This document shows positions 49,085 to 61,757 of a DNA stretch of 64,000 bases, in pieces; the stretch's first letter is position 1, and every line of letters begins with the position of its first letter. Origin of the DNA: Ptiloglossa arizonensis (taxonomy: Eukaryota > Arthropoda > Insecta > Hymenoptera > Colletidae); the NCBI RefSeq assembly GCF_051014685.1, contig NW_027478528.1, positions 992,001 to 1,056,000 of the forward strand, read 5' to 3'. Made by a program: the position numbers and the translations under genes. A model generated the notes under the pieces. It did not search any database, was not told the origin of the DNA, and was given only the letters and a program-made list of their open reading frames with translations.

Positions 49085-49101
49085 GTTCGCGAGATACGGG
49101 A
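49085..49101 (+). other. CENP-B box-like site, 9/9 core match
   Basis: First of three sites in super-unit copy 1; its twin is at 52,448. Confidence 0.7.
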
Positions 49102-49969
49102 GTTTGAAGCCAAGAAATTGTTGAGAAGGCAAAACATTTTTCGCAATTCTGCTGCTCCAAACGCTTAACCAGAATGGCCTAGGGAAAAAATACGCATATC
49201 GTTATAATCGGGCGCGTTTCTACTTTCAGACGCAGCAGGAATTTTTGGGTTAGGTCAATCCGATCGCGAGATATGGGAGTTTGAAGCCAAGAAATGGTTG
49301 AGAAGGCAAAACATTATTCGCAATTCTGCTGCTCCAAACGCTTAACCAGAATGGCCTAGGGAAAAAATACGCATATCGTTATAATCGGGCGCGTTTCTAC
49401 TTTCAGACGCAGCAGGAATTTTTGGGTTAGGTCAATCCGTTCGCGAGATATGGGAGTTTGAAGCCAAGAAATGGTTGAGAAGGCAAAAAATTTTTCGCAA
49501 TTCTGCTGCTCCAAACGCTTAACCAGAATGGCCTAGGGAAAAAATACACATACCGTTGAAATCGGGCGAGTTTCTACTTTCAGATGCAATAGGAATTTTT
49601 GGGTTAGGTCAATCCGTTCGCATGATATGGGAGTTTGAAGACAAGAAATGGTTGGGAAGGCAAAAAATTATTCGCAATTCTGCTGCTCCAAACGCTTAAT
49701 CAGGATGGCCTAGGGAAAAAAGACACATACCGTTGTAATCGGGCGAGTTTCTACTTTCAGCCGCAACAGGAATTTTTGGGTTAGGTCAATCCGTTCGCGA
49801 GATATGGGAGTTTGAAGCCAAGAAATGGTTGAGAAGGCAAAAAATTTTTCGCTATTCTGCTGCTCCAAACGCTTAACCAGAATGGCCTAAGGGAAAAATA
49901 CACGTACCGTTGTAATCGGGCGAGTTTCTACTTTCAGATGCAATAGGAGTTTTTGGGTTAGGTCAATCC

Positions 49970-49986
49970 GTTCGCGAGATACGGGA
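49970..49986 (+). other. CENP-B box-like site, 9/9 core match
   Basis: 885 bp after the previous site; its twin is at 53,333. Confidence 0.7.
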
Positions 49987-50854
49987 GTTTGAAGCCAAGA
50001 AATTGTTGAGAAGGCAAAACATTTTTCGCAATTCTGCTGCTCCAAACGCTTAACCAGAATGGCCTAGGGAAAAAATACACATACCGTTGTACTCGGGCGA
50101 GTTTCAACTTTCAGACGCAACAGGAATTTTTGGGTTAGGTCAATCCGTTCGCGAGATATGGGAGTTTGAAGCCAAGAAATGGTTGAGAAGGCAAAACATT
50201 ATTCGCAATTCTGCTGCTCCAAACGCTTAACCAGAATGGCCTAGGGAAAAAATACGCATATCGTTATAATCGGGCGCGTTTCTACTTTCAGACGCAGCAG
50301 GAATTTTTGGGTTAGGTCAATCCGTTCGCGAGATATGGGAGTTTGAAGCCAAGAAATGGTTGAGAAGGCAAAAAATTTTTCGCAATTCTGCTGCTCCAAA
50401 CGCTTAACCAGAATGGCCTAGGGAAAAAATACACATACCGTTGTAATCGGGCGAGTTTCTACTTTCAGATGCAATAGGAATTTTTGGGTTAGGTCAATCC
50501 GTTCGCATGATATGGGAGTTTGAAGACAAAAAATGGTTGGGAAGGCAAAAAATTATTCGCAATTCTGCTGCTCCAAACGCTTAATCAGGATGGCCTAGGG
50601 AAAAAAGACACATACCGTTGTAATCGGGCGAGTTTCTACTTTCAGCCGCAACAGGAATTTTTGGGTTAGGTCAATCCGTTCGCGAGATATGGGAGTTTGA
50701 AGCCAAGAAATGGTTGAGAAGGCAAAAAATTTTTCGCTATTCTGCTGCTCCAAACGCTTAACCAGAATGGCCTAAGGGAAAAATACACGTACCGTTGTAA
50801 TCGGGCGAGTTTCTACTTTCAGATGCAATAGGAGTTTTTGGGTTAGGTCAATCC

Positions 50855-50871
50855 GTTCGCGAGATACGGGA
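50855..50871 (+). other. CENP-B box-like site, 9/9 core match
   Basis: 885 bp after the previous site; its twin is at 54,218. The next expected position, 51,740, has TGGG because of a hybrid monomer. Confidence 0.7.
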
Positions 50872-52447
50872 GTTTGAAGCCAAGAAATTGTTGAGAAGGC
50901 AAAACATTTTTCGCAATTCTGCTGCTCCAAACGCTTAACCAGAATGGCCTAGGGAAAAAATACGCATATCGTTATAATCGGGCGCGTTTCTACTTTCAGA
51001 CGCAGCAGGAATTTTTGGGTTAGGTCAATCCGTTCGCGAGATATGGGAGTTTGAAGCCAAGAAATGGTTGAGAAGGCAAAACATTATTCGCAATTCTGCT
51101 GCTCCAAACGCTTAACCAGAATGGCCTAGGGAAAAAATACGCATATCGTTATAATCGGGCGCGTTTCTACTTTCAGACGCAGCAGGAATTTTTGGGTTAG
51201 GTCAATCCGTTCGCGAGATATGGGAGTTTGAAGCCAAGAAATGGTTGAGAAGGCAAAAAATTTTTCGCAATTCTGCTGCTCCAAACGCTTAACCAGAATG
51301 GCCTAGGGAAAAAATACACATACCGTTGAAATCGGGCGAGTTTCTACTTTCAGATGCAATAGGAATTTTTGGGTTAGGTCAATCCGTTCGCATGATATGG
51401 GAGTTTGAAGACAAGAAATGGTTGGGAAGGCAAAAAATTATTCGCAATTCTGCTGCTCCAAACGCTTAATCAGGATGGCCTAGGGAAAAAAGACACATAC
51501 CGTTGTAATCGGGCGAGTTTCTACTTTCAGCCGCAACAGGAATTTTTGGGTTAGGTCAATCCGTTCGCGAGATATGGGAGTTTGAAGCCAAGAAATGGTT
51601 GAGAAGGCAAAAAATTTTTCGCTATTCTGCTGCTCCAAACGCTTAACCAGAATGGCCTAAGGGAAAAATACACGTACCGTTGTAATCGGGCGAGTTTCTA
51701 CTTTCAGATGCAATAGGAGTTTTTGGGTTAGGTCAATCCGTTCGCGAGATATGGGAGTTTGAAGCCAAGAAATTGTTGAGAAGGCAAAACATTTTTCGCA
51801 ATTCTGCTGCTCCAAACGCTTATCCAGAATGGCCTAGGGAAAAAATACGCATATCGTTATAATCGGGCGCGTTTCTACTTTCAGACGCAGCAGGAATTTT
51901 TGGGTTAGGTCAATCCGTTCGCGAGATATGGGAGTTTGAAGCCAAGAAATGGTTGAGAAGGCAAAAAATTTTTCGCAATTCTGCTGCTCCAAACGCTTAA
52001 CCAGAATGGCCTAGGGAAAAAATACACATACCGTTGTAATCGGGCGAGTTTCTACTTTCAGATGCAATAGGAATTTTTGGGTTAGGTCAATCCGTTCGCA
52101 TGATATGGGAGTTTGAAGACAAGAAATGGTTGGGAAGGCAAAAAATTATTCGCAATTCTGCTGCTCCAAACGCTTAATCAGGATGGCCTAGGGAAAAAAG
52201 ACACATACCGTTGTAATCGGGCGAGTTTCTACTTTCAGCCGCAACAGGAATTTTTGGGTTAGGTCAATCCGTTCGCGAGATATGGGAGTTTGAAGCCAAG
52301 AAATGGTTGAGAAGGCAAAAAATTTTTCGCTATTCTGCTGCTCCAAACGCTTAACCAGAATGGCCTAAGGGAAAAATACACGTACCGTTGTAATCGGGCG
52401 AGTTTCTACTTTCAGATGCAATAGGAGTTTTTGGGTTAGGTCAATCC

Positions 52448-52464
52448 GTTCGCGAGATACGGGA
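52448..52464 (+). other. CENP-B box-like site, 9/9 core match
   Basis: First perfect site in super-unit copy 2, 1,593 bp after the last one in copy 1. Confidence 0.7.
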
Positions 52465-53332
52465 GTTTGAAGCCAAGAAATTGTTGAGAAGGCAAAACAT
52501 TTTTCGCAATTCTGCTGCTCCAAACGCTTAACCAGAATGGCCTAGGGAAAAAATACGCATATCGTTATAATCGGGCGCGTTTCTACTTTCAGACGCAGCA
52601 GGAATTTTTGGGTTAGGTCAATCCGATCGCGAGATATGGGAGTTTGAAGCCAAGAAATGGTTGAGAAGGCAAAACATTATTCGCAATTCTGCTGCTCCAA
52701 ACGCTTAACCAGAATGGCCTAGGGAAAAAATACGCATATCGTTATAATCGGGCGCGTTTCTACTTTCAGACGCAGCAGGAATTTTTGGGTTAGGTCAATC
52801 CGTTCGCGAGATATGGGAGTTTGAAGCCAAGAAATGGTTGAGAAGGCAAAAAATTTTTCGCAATTCTGCTGCTCCAAACGCTTAACCAGAATGGCCTAGG
52901 GAAAAAATACACATACCGTTGAAATCGGGCGAGTTTCTACTTTCAGATGCAATAGGAATTTTTGGGTTAGGTCAATCCGTTCGCATGATATGGGAGTTTG
53001 AAGACAAGAAATGGTTGGGAAGGCAAAAAATTATTCGCAATTCTGCTGCTCCAAACGCTTAATCAGGATGGCCTAGGGAAAAAAGACACATACCGTTGTA
53101 ATCGGGCGAGTTTCTACTTTCAGCCGCAACAGGAATTTTTGGGTTAGGTCAATCCGTTCGCGAGATATGGGAGTTTGAAGCCAAGAAATGGTTGAGAAGG
53201 CAAAAAATTTTTCGCTATTCTGCTGCTCCAAACGCTTAACCAGAATGGCCTAAGGGAAAAATACACGTACCGTTGTAATCGGGCGAGTTTCTACTTTCAG
53301 ATGCAATAGGAGTTTTTGGGTTAGGTCAATCC

Positions 53333-53349
53333 GTTCGCGAGATACGGGA
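53333..53349 (+). other. CENP-B box-like site, 9/9 core match
   Basis: 885 bp after the previous site, in the unit whose fourth monomer is the TTGTACTCGGG kind. Confidence 0.7.
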
Positions 53350-54217
53350 GTTTGAAGCCAAGAAATTGTTGAGAAGGCAAAACATTTTTCGCAATTCTGC
53401 TGCTCCAAACGCTTAACCAGAATGGCCTAGGGAAAAAATACACATACCGTTGTACTCGGGCGAGTTTCAACTTTCAGACGCAACAGGAATTTTTGGGTTA
53501 GGTCAATCCGTTCGCGAGATATGGGAGTTTGAAGCCAAGAAATGGTTGAGAAGGCAAAACATTATTCGCAATTCTGCTGCTCCAAACGCTTAACCAGAAT
53601 GGCCTAGGGAAAAAATACGCATATCGTTATAATCGGGCGCGTTTCTACTTTCAGACGCAGCAGGAATTTTTGGGTTAGGTCAATCCGTTCGCGAGATATG
53701 GGAGTTTGAAGCCAAGAAATGGTTGAGAAGGCAAAAAATTTTTCGCAATTCTGCTGCTCCAAACGCTTAACCAGAATGGCCTAGGGAAAAAATACACATA
53801 CCGTTGTAATCGGGCGAGTTTCTACTTTCAGATGCAATAGGAATTTTTGGGTTAGGTCAATCCGTTCGCATGATATGGGAGTTTGAAGACAAAAAATGGT
53901 TGGGAAGGCAAAAAATTATTCGCAATTCTGCTGCTCCAAACGCTTAATCAGGATGGCCTAGGGAAAAAAGACACATACCGTTGTAATCGGGCGAGTTTCT
54001 ACTTTCAGCCGCAACAGGAATTTTTGGGTTAGGTCAATCCGTTCGCGAGATATGGGAGTTTGAAGCCAAGAAATGGTTGAGAAGGCAAAAAATTTTTCGC
54101 TATTCTGCTGCTCCAAACGCTTAACCAGAATGGCCTAAGGGAAAAATACACGTACCGTTGTAATCGGGCGAGTTTCTACTTTCAGATGCAATAGGAGTTT
54201 TTGGGTTAGGTCAATCC

Positions 54218-54234
54218 GTTCGCGAGATACGGGA
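54218..54234 (+). other. CENP-B box-like site, 9/9 core match
   Basis: 885 bp after the previous site, in super-unit copy 2. Confidence 0.7.
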
Positions 54235-55077
54235 GTTTGAAGCCAAGAAATTGTTGAGAAGGCAAAACATTTTTCGCAATTCTGCTGCTCCAAACGCTTA
54301 ACCAGAATGGCCTAGGGAAAAAATACGCATATCGTTATAATCGGGCGCGTTTCTACTTTCAGACGCAGCAGGAATTTTTGGGTTAGGTCAATCCGTTCGC
54401 GAGATATGGGAGTTTGAAGCCAAGAAATGGTTGAGAAGGCAAAACATTATTCGCAATTCTGCTGCTCCAAACGCTTAACCAGAATGGCCTAGGGAAAAAA
54501 TACGCATATCGTTATAATCGGGCGCGTTTCTACTTTCAGACGCAGCAGGAATTTTTGGGTTAGGTCAATCCGTTCGCGAGATATGGGAGTTTGAAGCCAA
54601 GAAATGGTTGAGAAGGCAAAAAATTTTTCGCAATTCTGCTGCTCCAAACGCTTAACCAGAATGGCCTAGGGAAAAAATACACATACCGTTGAAATCGGGC
54701 GAGTTTCTACTTTCAGATGCAATAGGAATTTTTGGGTTAGGTCAATCCGTTCGCATGATATGGGAGTTTGAAGACAAGAAATGGTTGGGAAGGCAAAAAA
54801 TTATTCGCAATTCTGCTGCTCCAAACGCTTAATCAGGATGGCCTAGGGAAAAAAGACACATACCGTTGTAATCGGGCGAGTTTCTACTTTCAGCCGCAAC
54901 AGGAATTTTTGGGTTAGGTCAATCCGTTCGCGAGATATGGGAGTTTGAAGCCAAGAAATGGTTGAGAAGGCAAAAAATTTTTCGCTATTCTGCTGCTCCA
55001 AACGCTTAACCAGAATGGCCTAAGGGAAAAATACACGTACCGTTGTAATCGGGCGAGTTTCTACTTTCAGATGCAAT

Positions 55078-58000
55078 AGGAGTTTTTGGGTTAGGTCAAT
55101 CCGTTCGCGAGATACGGGAGTTTGAAGCCAAGAAATTGTTGAGAAGGCAAAACATTTTTCGCAATTCTGCTGCTCCAAACGCTTAACCAGAATGGCCTAG
55201 GGAAAAAATACGCATATCGTTATAATCGGGCGCGTTTCTACTTTCAGACGCAGCAGGAATTTTTGGGTTTGGTCAATCCGTTCGCGAGATATGGGACTTT
55301 GAAGCTAAGACATGGTTGAGAAGTCAACAAATTTTTCGCAATTCTGCTGCTCCAAACGCTTAACCAGAATGGGCTAGCGAAAAAATACACATACCGTTGT
55401 AATCGGGCGAGTTTCTACTTTCACACGCAACAGGAATTTTTGGGTTAGGTCTATCCGTTCGCGAGATATGGGAGTTTGAAGCCAAGAAATGGTTGAGAAG
55501 GCATACAATTTTTCGCAATTCTGCTGATCCAAACGCTTAACCTGAATGCCCTAGGGAAAAAATACACAAACCGCTGTAGTCGGGCGAGATTATACTTTCA
55601 GATGCAATAGGAATTTTTGGGTTAGGTCCATCCGTTCGCGAGATATGGCAGTTTGAAGCCAAGAAATGGTTGAGAAGGCAAAAAATTTTTCGCAATTCTG
55701 CTGCTCCAAACGCTTAACCAGAATGGCCTAGGGAAAAAATACACATACCGCTGTAATCGGGCGAGTTTCTACTTTCAGATGCAATAATAATTTTTGGGTT
55801 AGGTCAATCCGTTCGCGAGATATGGGAGTTTGAAGCCAAGAAATGGTTGAGAAGGCAAAACATTTTTCGCACTTCTGCTGCTCCAAACGCTTAACCAGAA
55901 TGGCCTAGGGAAAAAATACACATACCGTTGTACTCGGGCGAGTTTCAACTTTCAGACGCAACAGGAATTTTTGGGTTAGGTCAATCCGTTCGCGAGATAT
56001 GGGAGTCTGAAGCCAAGAAATGGTTGAGAAGGCAAAACATTATTCGCAATTCTGCTGCTCCAAACGCTTAACCAGAATGGCCTAGGGAAAAAATACGCAT
56101 ATCGTTATAATCGGGCGCGTTTCTACTTTCAGACGCAGCAGGAATTTTTGGATTTGGTCAATCCGTTCGCGAGATATGGGACTTTGAAGCTAAGACATGG
56201 TTTAGAAGTCAACAAATTTTTCGCAATTCTGCTGCTCCAAACGCCTAACCAGAATGGCCTAGGGAAAAAATACACATACCGTTGTATTCGGGCGAGTTTC
56301 TACTTTCAGATGCAACAGGAATTTTTGGGTTAGGTCAATCCGTTCGCGAGATATGGGACTTTGAAGCTAAGAAATGGTTGACAAGACAATAAATTTTTCG
56401 CACTTCTGCTGCTCCAATCGCTTAACCAGAGTGGCCTAAGGGAAAAATACACATACCGTTGTAATCGGGCGAGTTTCTACTTTCGGATACAATAGGAATT
56501 TTTGGGTTAGGTCAATCCGTTCGCAGGATATGGGAGTTTGAAGACAAGAAATGGTTGGGAAGGCAAAAAATTTTTCGCAATTCTGCTGCTCCAAACGCTT
56601 AATCAGAATGGCCTAGGGAAAAAAGACACATACCGTTGTAATCGGGCGAGTTTCTACTTTCAGACGCAACAGGAATTTTTGGGTTAGTTCAATCCGTTCG
56701 CGAGATATGGGAGATTGAAGCCAAGAAATGGTTGAGAAGGCAAAACATTATTCGCAATTCTGCTGCTCCAAACGCTTAACCAGAATGGCCTAGGGAAAAA
56801 TACACATACCGTTGTAATCGGGCGAGTTTCTACTTTCGGATGCAATAGGAATTTTTGGGTTAGGTCAATCCGTTCGCAGGATATGGGAGTTTGAAGACAA
56901 GAAATGGTTGGGAAGGCAAAAAATTTTTCGCAATTCTGCTGCTCCAAACGCTTAATCAGAATGGCCTAGGGAAAAAAGACACATACCGTTGTAATCGGGC
57001 GAGTTTCTACTTTCAGACGCAACAGGAATTTTTGGGTTAGGTCAATCCGTTCGCAGGATATGGGAGTTTGAAGACAAGAAATGGTTGAGAAGACAACAAA
57101 TTTTTCGCAATTCTGCTGCTCCAAACGCTTAACCAGAATGGGCTAGTGAAAAAATACACATACCGTTGTAATCGGGCGAGTTTCTACTTTCAGCCGCAAC
57201 AGGAATTTTTGGGATAGGTCAATCCGTTCGCGAGATATGGGAGTTTGAAGCCAAGAAATGGTTGAGAAGGCAAAAAATTTTTCGCTATTCTGCTGCTCCA
57301 AACGCTTAACCAGAATGGCCTAAGGGAAAAATACACGTACCGTTGTAATCGGGCGAGTTTCTAATTTCAGACACAACAGGAGTTTTTGGGTTAGGTCAAT
57401 CCGTTCGCGAGATATGGGAGTTTGAAGCCAAGAAATTGTTGAGAAGGCAAAACATTTTTCGCAATTCTGCTGCTCCAAACGCTTAACCAGAATGGCCTAG
57501 GGAAAAAATACGCATATCGTTATAATCGGGCGCGTTTCTACTTTCAGACGCAGCAGGAATTTTTGGGTTTGGTCAATCCGTTCGCGAGATATGGGACTTT
57601 GAAGCTAAGACATGGTTTAGAAGTCAACAAATTTTTCGCAATTCTGCTGCTCCAAACGCTTAACCAGAATGGGCTAGGGAAAAAATACACATACCGTTGT
57701 AATCGGGCGAGTTTCTACTTTCACACGCAACAGGAATTTTTGGGTTAGGTCTATCCGTTCGCGAGATATGGGAGTTTGTACCCAAGAAATGGTTGAGAAG
57801 GCATACAATTTTTCGCAATTCTGCTGATCCAAACGCTTAACCAGAATGCCCTAGGGAAAAAATACACAAACCGCTGTAGGCGGGCGAGTTTATACTTTCA
57901 GATGCAATAGGAATTTTTGGGTTAGGTCCATCCGTTCGCGAGATATGGCAGTTTGAAGCCAAGAAATGGTTGTGAAGGCAAAAAATTTTTCGCAATTCTG

Positions 58001-58614
58001 CTGCTCGAAACGCTTAACCAGAATGGCCTAGGGAAAAAATACACATACCGTTGTACTCGGGCGAGTTTCTACTTTCAGACGCAACAGGAATTTTTGGGTT
58101 CGGTCAATCCGTTCGCGAGATATGGGTGTTTGAAGCCAAGAAATGGTTGAGAAGGCAAAAAATTTTTCGCAATTCTGCTGCTCCAAACGCTTAACCAGAA
58201 TTGCCTAGGGAAAAAATACACATACCGCTGTAATCGGGCGAGTTTCTACTTTCAGATGCAATAATAATTTTTGGGTTAGGTCAATCCGTTCGCGAGATAT
58301 GGGAGTTTGAAGCCAAGAAATGGTTGAGAAGGCAAAACATTTTTCGCAATTCTGCTGCTCCAAACGCTTAACCAGAATGGCCTAGGGAAAAAATACACAT
58401 ACCGCTGTAATCGGGCGAGTTTCTACTTTCAGATGCAATAATAATTTTTGGGTTAGGTCAATCCGTTCGCGAGATATGGGAGTTTGAAGCCAAGAAATGG
58501 TTGAGAAGGCAAAACATTTTTCGCACTTCTGCTGCTCCAAACGCTTAACCAGAATGGCCTAGGGAAAAAATACACATACCGTTGTACTCGGGCGAGTTTC
58601 TACTTTCAGATGCA
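55078..58614 (+). repeat. C-block, copy 4 of five
   Basis: After the last perfect box of the run (55,103) the order returns to the C-block series: CGCATATCG with GACATGG, GGGCTAGCG (55,371), CACAAACCGCTGTAGTCGGG, ATAATAATTTTT, TTGTACTCGGG, TTTTTGGATTTGG (56,145), CAGAGTGGCC, TTTCGGATAC, CAGGATATGGG, GGGCTAGTG, GTTTGTACCCAAG and TTGTGAAGGC (57,969). It is offset 11,680 bp from copy 3. One CGCATATCG / CCTTCAGAC monomer pair seen in other copies is missing near 57,040, where CAGGATATGGG runs into GAGAAGACAAC. Confidence 0.8.
55103..55119 (+). other. CENP-B box-like site, 9/9 core match
   Basis: Last site of the 885-bp series; the C-block series follows immediately. Confidence 0.7.
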
Positions 58615-58968
58615 ATAATAATTTTTGGGTTAGGTCAATCCGTTCGCGAGATATGGGAGTTTGAAGCCAAGAAATGGTTGAGAAGGCAAAACATTTTTCG
58701 CAATTCTGCTGCTCCAAACGCTTAACCAGAATGGCCTAGGGAAAAAATACACATACCGCTGTAATCGGGCGAGTTTCTACTTTCAGATGCAATAATAATT
58801 TTTGGGTTAGGTCAATCCGTTCGCGAGATATGGGAGTTTGAAGCCAAGAAATGGTTGAGAAGGCAAAACATTTTTCGCACTTCTGCTGCTCCAAACGCTT
58901 AACCAGAATGGCCTAGGGAAAAAATACACATACCGTTGTACTCGGGCGAGTTTCAACTTTCAGACGCA
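58261..58968 (+). repeat. C region: local 354-bp dimer duplication
   Basis: ATAATAATTTTTGG occurs in four consecutive monomers, at 58,261, 58,438, 58,615 and 58,792. They alternate between CGCAATTCTG and CGCACTTCTG endings, giving two 354-bp units. In the other C-blocks this marker occurs in one monomer (about 44,102) or two (about 27,472 and 27,649), so the step here is a local amplification. Confidence 0.8.
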
Positions 58969-61757
58969 ACAGGAATTTTTGGGTTAGGTCAATCCGTTCG
59001 CGAGATATGGGAGTTTGAAGCCAAGAAATGGTTGAGAAGGCAAAACATTATTCGCAATTCTGCTGCTCCAAACGCTTAACCAGAATGGCCTAGGGAAAAA
59101 ATACGCATATCGTTATAATCGGGCGCGTTTCTACTTTCAGACGCAGCAGGAATTTTTGGATTTGGTCAATCCGTTCGCGAGATATGGGACTTTGAAGCTA
59201 AGACATGGTTTAGAAGTCAACAAATTTTTCGCAATTCTGCTGCTCCAAACGCCTAACCAGAATGGCCTAGGGAAAAAATACACATACCGTTGTATTCGGG
59301 CGAGTTTCTACTTTCAGATGCAACAGGAATTTTTGGGTTAGGTCAATCCGTTCGCGAGATATGGGACTTTGAAGCTAAGAAATGGTTGACAAGACAATAA
59401 ATTTTTCGCACTTCTGCTGCTCCAATCGCTTAACCAGAGTGGCCTAAGGGAAAAATACACATACCGTTGTAATCGGGCGAGTTTCTACTTTCGGATGCAA
59501 TAGGAATTTTTGGGTTAGGTCAATCCGTTCGCAGGATATGGGAGTTTGAAGACAAGAAATGGTTGGGAAGGCAAAAAATTTTTCGCAATTCTGCTGCTCC
59601 AAACGCTTAATCAGAATGGCCTAGGGAAAAAAGACACATACCGTTGTAATCGGGCGAGTTTCTACTTTCAGACGCAACAGGAATTTTTGGGTTAGTTCAA
59701 TCCATTCGCGAGATATGGGAGATTGAAGCCAAGAAATGGTTGAGAAGGCAAAACATTATTCGCAATTCTGCTGCTCCAAACGCTTAACCAGAATGGCCTA
59801 GGGAAAAATACACATACCGTTGTAATCGAGCGAGTTTCTACTTTCGGATGCAATAGGAATTTTTGGGTTAGGTCAATCCGTTCGCAGGATATGGGAGTTT
59901 GAAGACAAGAAATGGTTGGGAAGGCAAAAAATTTTTCGCAATTCTGCTGCTCCAAACGCTTAATCAGAATGGCCTAGGGAAAAAAGACACATACCGTTGT
60001 AATCGGGCGAGTTTCTACTTTCAGACGCAACAGGAATTTTTGGGTTAGTTCAATCCGTTCGCGAGATATGGGAGATTGAAGCCAAGAAATGGTTGAGAAG
60101 GCAAAACATTATTCGCAATTCTGCTGCTCCAAACGCTTAACCAGAATGGCCTAGGGAAAAAATACGCATATCGTTGTAATCGGGCGAGTTTCTACCTTCA
60201 GACGCAGCAGGAATTTTTGAGTTTGGTCAATCCGTTCGCGAGATATGGGACTTTGAAGCTAAGAAATGGTTGAGAAGACAACAAATTTTTCGCAATTCTG
60301 CTGCTCCAAACGCTTAACCAGAATGGGCTAGTGAAAAAATACACATACCGTTGTAATCGGGCGAGTTTCTACTTTCAGCCGCAACAGGAATTTTTCGGAT
60401 AGGTCAATCCGTTCGCGAGATATGGGAGTTTGAAGCCAAGAAATGGTTGAGAAGGCAAAAAATTTTTCGCTATTCTGCTGCTCCAAACGCTTAACCAGAA
60501 TGGCCTAAGGGAAAAATACACGTACCGTTGTAATCGGGCGAATTTCTACTTTCAGACACAACAGGAGTTTTTGGGTTAGGTCAATCCGTTCGCGAGATAT
60601 GGGAGTTTGAAGCCAAGAAATTGTTGAGAAGGCAAAACATTTTTCGCAATTCTGCTGCTCCAAACGCTTAACCAGAATGGCCTAGGGAAAAAATACGCAT
60701 ATCGTTATAATCGGGCGCGTTTCTACTTTCAGACGCAGCAGGAATTTTTGGGTTTGGTCAATCCGTTCGCGAGATATGGGACTTTGAAGCCAAGAAATGG
60801 TTGAGAAGGCAAAACATTTTTCGCTATTCTGCTGCTCCAAACGCTTAACCAGAATGGCCTAAGGGAAAAATACACGTACCGTTGTAATCGGGCGAATTTC
60901 TACTTTCAGACACAACAGGAGTTTTTGGGTTAGGTCAATCCGTTCGCGAGATATGGGAGTTTGAAGCCAAGAAATTGTTGAGAAGGCAAAACATTTTTCG
61001 CAATTCTGCTGCTCCAAACGCTTAACCAGAATGGGCTAGGGAAAAAATACACATACCGTTGTAATCGGGCGAGTTTCTAATTTCACACGCAACAGGAATT
61101 TTTGGGTTAGGTCTATCCGTTCGCGAGATATGGGAGTTTGTACCCAAGAAATGGTTGAGAAGGCATACAATTTTTCGCAATTCTGCTGATCCAAACGCTT
61201 AACCAGAATGCCCTAGGGAAAAAATACACAAACCGCTGTAGGCGGGCGAGTTTATACTTTCAGATGCAATAGGAATTTTTGGGTTAGGTCCATCCGTTCG
61301 CGAGATATGGCAGTTTGAAGCCAAGAAATGGTTGTGAAGGCAAAAAATTTTTCGCAATTCTGCTGCTCGAAACGCTTAACCAGAATGGCCTAGGGAAAAA
61401 ATACACATACCGTTGTACTCGGGCGAGTTTCTACTTTCAGACGCAACAGGAATTTTTGGGTTCGGTCAATCCGTTCGCGAGATATGGGTGTTTGAAGCCA
61501 AGAAATGGTTGAGAAGGCAAAAAATTTTTCGCAATTCTGCTGCTCCAAACGCTTAACCAGAATTGCCTAGGGAAAAAATACACATACCGCTGTAATCGGG
61601 CGAGTTTCTACTTTCAGATGCAATAATAATTTTTGGGTTAGGTCAATCCGTTCGCGAGATATGGGAGTTTGAAGCCAAGAAATGGTTGAGAAGGCAAAAC
61701 ATTTTTCGCAATTCTGCTGCTCCAAACGCTTAACCAGAATGGCCTAGGGAAAAAATA
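58615..61757 (+). repeat. C-block, copy 5 of five
   Basis: It matches copy 4 at 3,008 bp (TTTTTGGATTTGG 56,145/59,153; CAGAGTGGCC 56,427/59,435) and then at 3,362 bp (TTGTGAAGGC 57,969/61,331), because two monomers were gained between about 60,780 and 61,030. The extra piece repeats CACGTACCG with GGCGAATTTCTAC (60,520 and 60,873) and CAGACACAACAGGAG. Private changes: CAATCCATTCGCG near 59,698, AATCGAGCGAG near 59,825 and TTTTTCGGATAGG near 60,392. Confidence 0.8.

Larger units (their letters stand above)
48352..51714 (+). repeat. C' region: 19-monomer (3,363-bp) super-unit, copy 1
   Basis: It matches 51715-55077 at exactly 3,363 bp (19 x 177). It consists of three 5-monomer units (CATGATATGGG at 48,736, 49,621 and 50,506) and one shortened 4-monomer unit (51,391). 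The fourth monomer alternates between a CGCATATCGTTATAATC kind and a TTGTACTCGGG kind, and the monomer after that alternates between GTTGAAATCGG and GTTGTAATCGG. Perfect CENP-B box-like sites lie at 49,085, 49,970 and 50,855. The only difference from copy 2 that I found is GGCCTCGGG at 48,645 against GGCCTAGGG at 52,008. Edges are within about 60 bp. Confidence 0.87.
51715..55077 (+). repeat. C' region: 19-monomer (3,363-bp) super-unit, copy 2
   Basis: Direct tandem copy of 48352-51714 with CATGATATGGG at 52,099, 52,984, 53,869 and 54,754 and perfect boxes at 52,448, 53,333 and 54,218. At the junction the monomer starts like a box-carrying one (CAATAGGAGTTTTTGGG) but continues with GATATGGGAG and CTTATCCAG. 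This is the hybrid expected from unequal exchange between a CENP-B-box monomer and the CAGACACAACAGG monomer near 48,350, and it removed the perfect box at 51,740. Confidence 0.87.
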
